Shown here: positions 1 through 5,627 of the stretch, one piece after another
Numbering within the stretch: position 1 is the stretch's first letter
How the letters are laid out: every line of letters starts with the position of its first letter
Source: AWTP1-13 sp035253505
GTDB lineage: Bacteria > Pseudomonadota > Alphaproteobacteria > Rhizobiales > Hyphomicrobiaceae
DNA: 5,778 bases
Assembly (NCBI GenBank): GCA_035253505.1
Contig: DATFCC010000010.1
Span: 1-5,778 of the forward strand
Direction of reading: 5' to 3'
Translations under genes and position numbers: made by a program
The notes under the pieces: model-generated
What the model saw: only the letters and a program-made list of their open reading frames with translations
Told to the model about the DNA's origin: nothing
The model's database searches: none

Positions 1-598
1 CGACTTCTACAAGCGCTGTGCACAGTTCTTCCCGCCGGATTCACCCTCCTGGGACGATGCCTCCAACAACAAGTGGCTGGTGTCGGGCAAGGGCGCGCTG
101 ATCATGAATCCACCCAGCGCCTGGGCCGTGGCCAAGCGTGATGCTCCCAAGATCGCCGAGCAACTATGGACGCACGGCATGCCGTCGGGACCGAAGGGCC
201 GCTTCGCTCCCTTCATCCCCAACTACTGGGCCATCTGGAACTTCAGCACCAACAAGTCGGCGGCGAAGAGTCTGCTCAGGCACCTCTCGCAGCCGTCTTC
301 CATCGAGAAGCTGGTGGTGGCAAGCGGCGGCTACGACGTGCCCGCCTTCGACAAGATGAAGACGCTCAAGGTGTGGGCCGATGAGGAGCCACCCAAGGGC
401 ACGCTCTATCACTATCCAAATCCCTTCAACCACCAGATCCTGTCGATCGCGGCGGCTCCGTCGCCACCCAAGATCGCCCAGCAAATCTATGCGCAGGGCA
501 TCCTGACCAAGATGACCGTGCGCCACCTGCAGGGCGAGGCCATGGAGAAGACGCTCGACTGGGTCGAGCGCGAGGTGGAAGGCTTCATGCGCAGCTAG
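1..598 (+). CDS. ABC transporter solute-binding protein (family 1 type), 3' part only
   Basis: The open frame runs from base 2 to a TAG at 596-598 with no stop, so the gene begins outside the window and only the last 198 residues are seen. The visible part has the C-lobe look of family 1 extracellular solute-binding proteins: a 'VSGKGALIMNPPSAWAVA' stretch (a ligand-site wall followed by the aromatic-rich segment), then 'MPSGPKGRF' and 'NYWAIWNFSTNKSAAK', which correspond to the usual 'P.GP.G' and 'ks.na..A..fl.fl' segments, and a helical C-terminus ending in FMRS. Such proteins sit in the periplasm and deliver a substrate (often a sugar, polyol or similar solute) to an inner-membrane ABC importer. 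The signal peptide and first lobe lie upstream. No permease or ATPase gene follows, so any partners must be upstream. The GTG at 80 is internal and not a real start. The substrate cannot be told from this fragment. Confidence 0.85.
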   Translation, partial: DFYKRCAQFFPPDSPSWDDASNNKWLVSGKGALIMNPPSAWAVAKRDAPKIAEQLWTHGMPSGPKGRFAPFIPNYWAIWNFSTNKSAAKSLLRHLSQPSSIEKLVVASGGYDVPAFDKMKTLKVWADEEPPKGTLYHYPNPFNHQILSIAAAPSPPKIAQQIYAQGILTKMTVRHLQGEAMEKTLDWVEREVEGFMRS

Positions 599-643
599 CT
601 GTCGTGCGCAGCGCGTGAGCAGGGTCGGCATCCAGGACATGAT

Positions 644-671
644 GGGAAGCCCAGGCTGCCCTGGGCCTCCC
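644..671 (+). terminator. Probable transcription terminator hairpin after the solute-binding gene
   Basis: GGGAAGCCCAGG (644-655) pairs with CCTGGGCCTCCC (660-671) around a CTGC loop: 12 positions with one A-C mismatch. It starts 46 bases after the stop codon. Only a short TT follows, so it is an imperfect intrinsic terminator and may need Rho or act mainly as an mRNA 3'-end stabiliser. Confidence 0.5.
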
Positions 672-679
672 TTCCGGCG

Positions 680-762
680 CGTCATGCCCGCCTAGGCGGG
701 CATCCACGCCAGGCGCAGTGATCCGCATGCTGGCGTGGTTCTCTGCCTGCGCGGAGATGGCG
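680..762. repeat. Degenerate BIME/REP-like composite inverted repeat
   Basis: Two 32-base arms face each other. The left arm (680-711) and the reverse complement of the right arm (731-762) agree at 23 of 32 positions, and the inner eight bases (CCACGCCA / TGGCGTGG) match exactly. The left arm itself contains a perfect 20-base palindrome at 684-703 (ATGCCCGCCT/AGGCGGGCAT). The outer 'CGTCATGCCCGC...GCGGGCATCCACG' pattern resembles a dispersed intergenic repeat common in alphaproteobacterial genomes (family resemblance from memory). The right half has diverged more, so this looks like an old copy. It lies between the 3' ends of the solute-binding gene and metW, a usual place for such elements, where they can affect mRNA ends. 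The remaining spacer, 763-844, shows nothing I recognise. Confidence 0.65.
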
Positions 763-844
763 GCGCGGGTGGGGCTTGACGGCTCGTGCAGGCACAGAAT
801 GGATCGGGCCTCAGCGGGCGCGGAACAACACGATGTCGGCGCCG

Positions 845-1492
845 CTAGAAGCTGCTTGGCGTGGGCGATGCACGCGTGAGCATGAACACCGCCTTCTCGC
901 CCATCAGGTTGTGAGCGGTCAGCGGAATCCACGTGCCCAGCTTCTGGCCGGCCGCGTTGAAGGCCACCGCGCGCTCCACGCGCGCATTCACGATCGCGCA
1001 CAGGTTGGCGAAGTCCTTGATTGTGCACAGGTGCGCGTTGGGGCTGACGTACCAGGCGTCGGGCAGGTTCTCGGTCACCGGCATGCGCCCCGTGAACATG
1101 AGCCGGGCGCGCACCTGCCAGTGTCCGAAGTTCGGAAACGAGACGATGGCACTACGGCCGATGCGCAGGAGATGCTCCAGCACCGTCTTGGGCTGGCGCG
1201 TGGCTTGGATGGTGAGGCTCAGGATGGCGTAGTCGAAGGCCGCATCGGGATAGTCGGCGAGGTCACGGTCGGCGTCGCCCTGGATGACGGAGAGCCCCCG
1301 CGACACGCATGCGTTGACACGCTCGCGTGTCACCTCGATGCCGCGTCCGTCCACGTTCTTGGTGTTGGCCAGGAGCTGCAGCAGCGCGCCGTCGCCGCAG
1401 CCGACGTCGAGCACGCGCGAGCCGGCGGTCACCATCTCGGCAATGAGAAGGTGATCGACGCGCGTGTTGGCGGGGACGGCGGGAGCCAGCAT
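845..1492 (-). CDS. metW: MetW, methyltransferase-fold methionine biosynthesis protein
   Basis: This 215-residue protein matches MetW along its whole length. It has a class I SAM-methyltransferase glycine motif LDVGCGDG (residues 28-35), 'GRGIEV' (49-54) ending strand 2, 'CVSRGLSVIQGDAD' (62-75), 'SLTIQATRQP' (92-101), and the family signatures 'RIGRSAIVSFPNFGHW' (110-125) and 'GRMPVTENLPDAWY' (135-148). It is cytoplasmic. In this family no methylation substrate is firmly known; from memory, work in pseudomonads treats MetW as a partner needed for MetX activity. The start is the ATG at 1492-1490, whose A is also the last base of the metX TGA (TGATG). A GAGAGG Shine-Dalgarno lies 7 bases upstream inside metX. 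A TTG one codon earlier is possible but sits too close to that site. The overlap implies coupled translation at matched levels. The TAG stop is at 847-845, and no terminator is evident downstream apart from the repeat at 680-762. Confidence 0.95.
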   Translation of the reverse strand: MLAPAVPANTRVDHLLIAEMVTAGSRVLDVGCGDGALLQLLANTKNVDGRGIEVTRERVNACVSRGLSVIQGDADRDLADYPDAAFDYAILSLTIQATRQPKTVLEHLLRIGRSAIVSFPNFGHWQVRARLMFTGRMPVTENLPDAWYVSPNAHLCTIKDFANLCAIVNARVERAVAFNAAGQKLGTWIPLTAHNLMGEKAVFMLTRASPTPSSF

Positions 1493-2697
1493 CAACGCGC
1501 CTCTCTGAGAGCCCTCAGCCCGTGCTTCTCGGCCGACGCATTGAGAAAGCCGCGGATCGTGTCGAAAAGCTCCGGTTCATCCAGCAAAAACGCGTCGTGG
1601 CCCTTGTCGGATTCGATCTCCACGAAGCTGACGTTGGCGGCGACGGCGTTGAGTGCCTGCACGATCTCCCGGCTTTCGCGGGTGGGGTAGAGCCAGTCGC
1701 TGGTGAACGACACCACGCAGAAGCGGGTCTTGGTGCCCTTGAAGGCGTTGGCCAGCACATCGCCGTGCTCGGCGGCGAGATCGAAGTAATCCATCGCCCG
1801 CGTGATGTAGAGGTAGCTGTTGGCGTCGAAGCGGTCGACGAACGTCGAGCCCTGGTGGCGCAGATAGCTCTCGACCTGGAAGTCGGCGTTGAAGCTGAAT
1901 GTCTTCGTGTCGCGGTCCTGCAGGCTGCGCCCGAACTTGCTGTGCAGCGCCTCTTCCGAGAGATAGGTGATGTGGGCAGCCATGCGTGCCACGGCCAATC
2001 CGTTGCGCGGCGAGCGGCCGAGCTCGAGATAGCGCCCCTGTGCCCATTCGGGATCGGCCATCACCGCCTGCCGGCCGACCTCGTGGAAGGCGATGTTTTG
2101 CGAGGAATGCCAGGCCGCGGTGGCCACCGGCACTGCGGTGAGCACGCGCTCGCTGTAGCGCGAGGCCCATTCGAGCACCTGCATGCCGCCCATGGAGCCG
2201 CCGATCACGCAGAACAGCCGGTCGATGCCGAGGCGATCGATCAGGCGCACCTGGGCGTCGACCATGTCGCCGATGGTGATGACGGGAAAGTCGAGGCCCC
2301 ATGGCTTGCCGGTCTTGGGGTTGATGCTGGCCGGCCCCGTGGAGCCCATGCAGCCGCCCAGAATGTTCGGGCAGACGACGAAGAAGCGATCGGTGTCGAT
2401 GGGCTTGCCCGGGCCGATCATGATCTCCCACCAGCCCGGTTTCTTCGTCACCGGGTTCTCGCTCGCCACATACTGGTCCATGGTCAGCGCATGGCAGATT
2501 AGTATGGCGTTGGACTTGGTTGCATTCAGCTCACCGCAGGTGGTGTAGGCGATGCGGAAAGGCGCGAGCAGGCGGTCGCAATCGAGCCGCAGCGGCTCGG
2601 TCTCGGGAATATCGATGTACTTGCTGCTGGGGCTGTTCGCCTCCAGCACGCGCGGGTCCGTACTGGCCGGGAACGCACGCGGCGCGATGGTGTTCAT
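1492..2697 (-). CDS. metX: Homoserine O-acyltransferase MetX
   Basis: This is a 401-residue alpha/beta-hydrolase enzyme that transfers an acyl group (normally acetyl from acetyl-CoA) to the hydroxyl of L-homoserine, the committing step of methionine synthesis; it is cytoplasmic. Visible hallmarks are 'NAILICHALTMDQYVA' (residues 63-78), 'NILGGCMGSTGPASINP' (111-127), the nucleophile elbow GGSMGG with Ser168, 'FTSDWLYP' with Asp334, and 'DKGHDAFLL' with His367, giving a complete Ser-Asp-His triad. The 33-residue Asp-His spacing matches the family. Length is normal and nothing appears broken. Some MetX-family members use succinyl-CoA, so the acyl donor is not certain from sequence alone. The ATG at 2697 is the only plausible start: an in-frame TAG lies five codons upstream with no start codon between. 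There is no Shine-Dalgarno before it; see the promoter entry. metW follows with a one-base overlap. Confidence 0.96.
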   Translation of the reverse strand: MNTIAPRAFPASTDPRVLEANSPSSKYIDIPETEPLRLDCDRLLAPFRIAYTTCGELNATKSNAILICHALTMDQYVASENPVTKKPGWWEIMIGPGKPIDTDRFFVVCPNILGGCMGSTGPASINPKTGKPWGLDFPVITIGDMVDAQVRLIDRLGIDRLFCVIGGSMGGMQVLEWASRYSERVLTAVPVATAAWHSSQNIAFHEVGRQAVMADPEWAQGRYLELGRSPRNGLAVARMAAHITYLSEEALHSKFGRSLQDRDTKTFSFNADFQVESYLRHQGSTFVDRFDANSYLYITRAMDYFDLAAEHGDVLANAFKGTKTRFCVVSFTSDWLYPTRESREIVQALNAVAANVSFVEIESDKGHDAFLLDEPELFDTIRGFLNASAEKHGLRALREAR

Positions 2698-2705
2698 AAG
2701 CGGCG

Positions 2706-2734
2706 TTAGCTAGGCCACCGCCGCCGAATGTCAA
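2706..2734 (-). promoter_or_regulatory. Candidate metX promoter, giving a nearly leaderless mRNA
   Basis: On the minus strand a perfect -35 box TTGACA occupies 2734-2729. At 16-17 bases spacing the -10 position holds TAGCTA or AGCTAA (2712-2706), a poor match to TATAAT. If used, transcription would begin around 2700-2698, only one to three bases before the metX ATG (2697). That agrees with the lack of any Shine-Dalgarno there. The -35 is convincing and the -10 is not. Confidence 0.4.
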
Positions 2735-2761
2735 TGGTTTCTTTCGCGTTCGCGGCCGCCG

Positions 2762-2777
2762 GCAGCGGCGCCGCTGC
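2762..2777. promoter_or_regulatory. Perfect 16-bp palindrome in the divergent spacer
   Basis: GCAGCGGC/GCCGCTGC is a perfect self-complementary 16-mer, immediately followed by the overlapping palindrome GCGATCGC (2776-2783). It lies 65 bases upstream of metX and about 90 bases upstream of the 2870 gene, in a 172-base spacer from which both are transcribed outward. It could be a dimeric regulator site or simply a GC-rich hairpin. No known operator consensus is recognised. Confidence 0.3.
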
Positions 2778-2869
2778 GATCGCGGCATTTGCCTACGGCC
2801 TTTGTTTGCCTCAACTATTGCGGTCCGGGCCGCCCCGCGTTGTGCCAGGCGTCCGAGGGAGGAGCAACC

Positions 2870-3445
2870 ATGAGCACCGCAGATCCCAACAAGGTGATTG
2901 TCACGGGCGAGAACCCGTTCATCCGCCTGAGCACCGTCGACAGCGACAACTACACGACCAATGCCAGCTACTGGCGCATTCTGTTTTCGCCCGGCGGGCC
3001 GGGCCACGTGCTTTACCTCAAAAGCGAGCTGACGGAGAACCGCTGGCGCATCTATTCGGACAACATCGCCATGACCCGCTGGCTGCAGACGACCGTGCAG
3101 GGCATGCTGAACGCGGAGCTGCTCGACACGTCTATTCCAGTCAGCGATGCGCAGTTCAGCAAGACGGGTGACCCGCGCTACTTCTGGACGGAGCGCATCA
3201 CCGCGCGCGGCGAGGACGTCGAGCTCACCTGGCACGACATCGGCGATCCGCTGCTGATCCACACCCAGCCCAACAGCGGCGGCCGGAAGTATGGCGTGTG
3301 CACGGTGCTGATCCCGGCACTCGGTGCGCGGCTGTCGCGCAACGGCGTGCAGGCCGCCGGCCGCCCCTGGAAGCGCGAACGCGAGGGCCGGCCGTTCAGC
3401 ACCAGCGCGCTGGCCTTCTCCGAGAGTTGGACCGACGCACGCTAG
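2870..3445 (+). CDS. Conserved-looking protein of unknown function, 191 aa
   Basis: I do not recognise the family. The start is the ATG at 2870, preceded by an excellent Shine-Dalgarno (AGGGAGGAG, 2856-2864) with a 5-base spacer. The same frame is open further upstream to 2789, but that part has no ribosome site and overlaps the promoter region. The protein has no signal peptide, no transmembrane segment and a single cysteine (Cys144), so it is probably cytosolic. It is rich in aromatic residues and alternating hydrophobics (for example 'YWRILFSPGGPGHVLYL' at 34-50, 'WTERITARGEDVELTWHDIGDPLLIHTQP' split around 106-134, and 'YGVCTVLIPALGARLSRNG' around 141-159), suggesting a mostly beta fold, with one helix around 65-83. 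Codon use matches its neighbours. It is divergent from metX and shares its spacer, which is not enough to assign a methionine-related role. The TAG stop is at 3443-3445. Confidence 0.8.
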   Translation: MSTADPNKVIVTGENPFIRLSTVDSDNYTTNASYWRILFSPGGPGHVLYLKSELTENRWRIYSDNIAMTRWLQTTVQGMLNAELLDTSIPVSDAQFSKTGDPRYFWTERITARGEDVELTWHDIGDPLLIHTQPNSGGRKYGVCTVLIPALGARLSRNGVQAAGRPWKREREGRPFSTSALAFSESWTDAR

Positions 3446-3488
3446 GCAACCTGCGCGGCGGCGCGTCGAACCCTAGGTGCGCGCGCGT

Positions 3489-3579
3489 CCCTCGACAAGC
3501 TCAGGGCGCGGATGGCGGCTGCTGAGACGCACACTCCAGTCCCCTGGTGAGCTGCCTGCCCACGGGCTTGTCCCGAGGG
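3489..3579. repeat. Imperfect inverted-repeat pair with CTTGTC core
   Basis: The left arm CCCTCGACAAGCTCAGGG (3489-3506) is a short near-palindrome of a type seen scattered between genes in many proteobacteria. The right arm (3559-3579, core CGGGCTTGTCCCGAGGG) reads as its reverse complement with a two-base insertion. The pair therefore forms a composite element of about 90 bp with diverged arms. Its role is unknown; it is most likely a REP/BIME relic. Confidence 0.45.
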
Positions 3580-3618
3580 TCGAACAACGGCCGTAAGCGG
3601 CGTTGACGTTTGTGGCGT

Positions 3619-3722
3619 GCTGGGTCCCGGCGCTCCGGCCGGGGTGACAATGGCAGGGCGCGGTGCCGCCTTCACCAACTGTCATCCCGGAATTTCGCGC
3701 AGCGAAATATCCGGGACCCAGC
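3619..3722. repeat. BIME-like element with 12-bp perfect terminal inverted repeats
   Basis: GCTGGGTCCCGG (3619-3630) and CCGGGACCCAGC (3711-3722) are exact reverse complements bounding a 104-bp unit. A second inner pair, GGGGTGAC (3641-3648) and GTCATCCC (3681-3688), matches at 7 of 8. Each half is thus one inverted copy of a 'GTCATCCCGG...CCGGGACCCAGC' unit. The right unit folds well by itself: 3685-3698 pairs with 3702-3716 (14 pairs, one bulged A, three-base loop). This pattern is a familiar dispersed intergenic repeat in alphaproteobacteria (from memory). No transposase is present. Confidence 0.7.
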
Positions 3723-3841
3723 GTTCCCGATCGGCTCCTCGCTCGTTCTTTCCCGGCGATGCGCGTCCGAGGATGGCGCCGCCGGGTCGTGCCGCGCCGC
3801 GTTCCGGGCCGGGCGGGCGACGGAGTGGTTGATTTGGCAGC

Positions 3842-3879
3842 CCTTTTCCCCAATGTAGGAGGGGAAAGGACGGTCCGTC
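3842..3879 (+). promoter_or_regulatory. Leader hairpin overlapping the ribosome site, plus an 11-bp palindrome
   Basis: CCTTTTCCCC (3842-3851) pairs with GGGGAAAGG (3861-3869), nine pairs with one bulged T and a nine-base loop. The right arm contains the AAAGGA ribosome site (3865-3870), which lies nine bases from the ATG at 3880. Directly adjoining is GACGG-T-CCGTC (3869-3879), a perfect palindrome ending at the start codon. The hairpin could mask ribosome binding, and the palindrome could be an autoregulatory operator, as TetR-type genes often control themselves. Both roles are inference; the structures are directly visible. Confidence 0.35.
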
Positions 3880-4551
3880 ATGTTCGATCCATACAACCGG
3901 AAGGGGCGCGTCCTCGGCGCCGCCCTCACGAGCGCGGCCGGCAAGGCCTGGTCTGAGGTTACCCTGCTCGATATCGCCGAGGCGGCCGGACTGCCGCTGT
4001 CGGAGCTGCGCGAGGAGTTCGCCAGCAAGACGGACATCATTGCCGGCCTGTTGCGCAGCGTCGACGACGAGGTGTTGAAGCGTGCCGGCAAGCGCGCCGA
4101 AGGGCAGACCAAGCGCGACCTGCTGTTCGACATCATCATGACGCGCTTCGACGTGCTGGGGCCGCACAAGGCCGCGTTCAAATCGATCTACAAGTCCGGC
4201 GCGGCCGACTTCTCGCTGGCCGGCCCCTATCTCTCCTCGCAGCATTGGATGCTGCAGGCGGCCGGCATCGGCACCGACGGAGCCATGGGAGCCCTGCGGG
4301 TGACGGGCCTGGCGCTAGCCTATGCTTCTGTATTCCGCACGTGGGTCGAGGACGACGATCCCGGGCTCGCCAGGACCATGGCCGCGCTCGATCGCCGCCT
4401 GCGCCGTGGCGAGAGCACGCTCGGCGGCATCGAGCAGCTCAACACTGCGGTGACGCGCTTCGGCGAGGCGATGCGCGAGCTGGCGCGAAATGCCACGCGC
4501 GGCCGTGACAAGCCCACGCCGGGCACAGGCCCTGAAGCGGGGCAGGTCTAG
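3880..4551 (+). CDS. TetR-fold transcriptional regulator
   Basis: The 223-residue protein begins with a three-helix TetR DNA-binding domain: helix 1 around residues 7-22 (GRVLGAALTSAAGKA), then 'SEVTLLDIAEAAGLPLSELREEFASKTDIIAGLL' spread over 25-58, where 'LLDIAEAAGL' and 'LSELREEF' are the two HTH helices and 'SKTDIIAGLL' corresponds to the usual 'sKeaLl..v' segment. The C-terminal ligand/dimer domain is all-helical. Its end, 'TWVEDDDPGLARTMAALDRRL' over 154-175, resembles the last helices of COQ9-type proteins, which share this fold, so a lipid-binding COQ9-like role is a less likely alternative. The tail after about 205 looks disordered. The ATG at 3880 has AAGGA nine bases upstream. Its TAG abuts the ATG of the following gene (TAGATG), suggesting cotranscription. 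Ligand and targets are unknown; autoregulation is plausible from the adjoining palindrome. Confidence 0.8.
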   Translation: MFDPYNRKGRVLGAALTSAAGKAWSEVTLLDIAEAAGLPLSELREEFASKTDIIAGLLRSVDDEVLKRAGKRAEGQTKRDLLFDIIMTRFDVLGPHKAAFKSIYKSGAADFSLAGPYLSSQHWMLQAAGIGTDGAMGALRVTGLALAYASVFRTWVEDDDPGLARTMAALDRRLRRGESTLGGIEQLNTAVTRFGEAMRELARNATRGRDKPTPGTGPEAGQV

Positions 4552-5580
4552 ATGCGCCATCGCTTGCGGCATCTGCACCCTCTCCTCGTTTTTTACGCGG
4601 AGAGGGGTCTGCGGGCGATGCTCGCGGCGACCGCCTTCGCCCTTGCCGTCAACCCGGCTGAGTCGGCGCGAGCCGCCCCGCCGGAGCCGCTGGCGGTGGA
4701 GGTGACGAACGCCAGTGAGCCGGTGCTGTGCGCCGAGAAGGACAACGTCACCATCAATATGGCTGGGCGGGATGTGCTCCGGCTGCGCATCGAGGCCGCC
4801 CATCCCGCCTACATCGGCTCGCTGCAGCGCGACAGCTTCGAGGCCGACTGGACCGGATGCACCGCCGCCGGCGATCCCGCCCCCGGCCCCGCGCAGCCGC
4901 CGCGGCGGGCCACGCTGTACGAGGACATCGAGCTGTGGGTCGTCGGTCTCACATTTCAATCCTTCTGGCGCCCGAGCACGGCGACCGTGCGCATCGGCGA
5001 GCGCGTCGAGAAGGGGGTTCACCTTCTGCAGGTGTGGATGCTCCGCCCCATGGGCGGCGAGGAGGTGCTGGTTCTCTATCCGCAGGACGGCTACTGGCGC
5101 CTGCGTCCGCTGGCGCCGGCGGGCATGGCGCCGACCGCGTTCGGGTCCTCGTTCCTCGTGGGGCCGGTGGAGGTGGATGGGCGGCCGATCGTCAAGCTGC
5201 GCGAGGTCGCCTTCGATCCCAAGGTGCGCACCTTCACGCTCGCGTTCGAGCGCGGCGGCACGGCGAGCGTGAAGATGGCGAGGACCGATCAGAGCCGTCA
5301 CACACTCGAGGTGGCCTTCGACAAGCCGATCGAAGGACGACCGTTCGCCGCCCTGCGCTCCATGTATGTGACCGAGTTCAACAACGACGTGGCGCGCATC
5401 GCGGTGCGCGAGAAGGGAGCGCAGGGCTGGCGTGAGGGCCCGATCATGGCCTTCACGCGCGCCGGCGCGTCGGAGGTGTGGGCGGGACGCGTGTCGCCGT
5501 CGCGTCACAATACGTCCTCTCCGGACATGGTGTTCGGCCCGTTCTCCGGTGCAGGCGAGCCGGCGGCAAAGGCGAAGTGA
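4552..5580 (+). CDS. Exported protein of unknown function; start codon uncertain
   Basis: I do not recognise a named family. The longest form (342 aa) starts at the ATG at 4552, directly after the upstream TAG, with only a weak ribosome site (GGGGCAGG). A second start, ATG 4618 (residue 23), has a strong GGAGAGGGG (4599-4607) ten bases upstream. Either form carries a signal-peptide core LAATAFALAV (24-33) and an ARA cleavage site, most likely after Ala41. The longer form supplies the usual basic n-region (RHRLRH, 2-7); the shorter lacks it. The mature part has two cysteines (Cys60, Cys103), which could form a disulfide in the periplasm, a proline-rich stretch (109-118), and a mostly beta-looking body. 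Its C-terminal third is distinctive: 'MYVTEFNNDVARIAVRE' (271-287), 'EVWAGRVSPSRHNTSSPDMV' (308-327). No lipobox or membrane anchor is visible. It follows the TetR-type gene without a gap. Function and any link to the regulator are unknown. Confidence 0.75.
   Translation: MRHRLRHLHPLLVFYAERGLRAMLAATAFALAVNPAESARAAPPEPLAVEVTNASEPVLCAEKDNVTINMAGRDVLRLRIEAAHPAYIGSLQRDSFEADWTGCTAAGDPAPGPAQPPRRATLYEDIELWVVGLTFQSFWRPSTATVRIGERVEKGVHLLQVWMLRPMGGEEVLVLYPQDGYWRLRPLAPAGMAPTAFGSSFLVGPVEVDGRPIVKLREVAFDPKVRTFTLAFERGGTASVKMARTDQSRHTLEVAFDKPIEGRPFAALRSMYVTEFNNDVARIAVREKGAQGWREGPIMAFTRAGASEVWAGRVSPSRHNTSSPDMVFGPFSGAGEPAAKAK
4578..4606 (+). repeat. REP-like hairpin inside the 5' end of the exported-protein frame
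   Basis: CCCTCTCC (4578-4585) pairs perfectly with GGAGAGGG (4599-4606). Inside, CGT (4587-4589) pairs with ACG (4595-4597) around a TTTTT loop after one T-C mismatch. The 'CACCCTCTCC-CG-TTTTTT-ACG-GGAGAGGG' layout resembles a dispersed intergenic palindrome of Bradyrhizobium and related genomes (from memory). It lies between the two candidate starts of the 4552 gene, and its right arm is the Shine-Dalgarno of the second one. Confidence 0.55.
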
Positions 5581-5627
5581 GCCCGCAAACCGTTCCCGGG
5601 CAGGCGGGGGCGCCGGCACGGTCGCGG

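Larger units (their letters stand above)
3446..3879. other. 434-bp intergenic region rich in inverted repeats
   Basis: I see no credible gene here on either strand. The short open frames lack ribosome sites and family features. It contains the two composite inverted repeats at 3489-3579 and 3619-3722, then about 120 bases (3723-3841) of GC-rich sequence in which I see nothing specific, then the hairpin leader of the TetR-type gene. No clear intrinsic terminator for the 2870-3445 gene is visible, and the repeats may serve as its 3' boundary. Confidence 0.6.

Noticed and set aside
599..844. CRISPR array, tRNA or small RNA gene in the first gap
   Set aside because: There are no regularly spaced direct repeats and no cloverleaf; the structure is explained by one hairpin and one inverted-repeat element.
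776..1690. Long plus-strand open frame opposite metW and the metX 3' end
   Set aside because: It is antisense to clearly recognised genes, has no family motifs, and is expected from third-position GC bias.
1522..2502. 326-codon plus-strand open frame opposite metX
   Set aside because: The translation is low-complexity (A/G/V/D/H rich) and mirrors the metX codons; metX itself is certain.
2698..2869. SAM-II riboswitch ahead of metX
   Set aside because: I looked on the minus strand for the pseudoknot's characteristic TGATTT and GCTAAA-type segments in order and did not find them. A covariance search would settle it.
2789..2869. N-terminal extension of the 191-aa protein to an upstream start
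   Set aside because: No ribosome site precedes it, whereas the ATG at 2870 has a strong one at ideal spacing.
3829..3857. Promoter for the TetR-type gene (TTGATT at 3829-3834 with a box 17 bases on)
   Set aside because: The -10 position (AATGTA) matches the consensus at only two of six bases; too weak to annotate.
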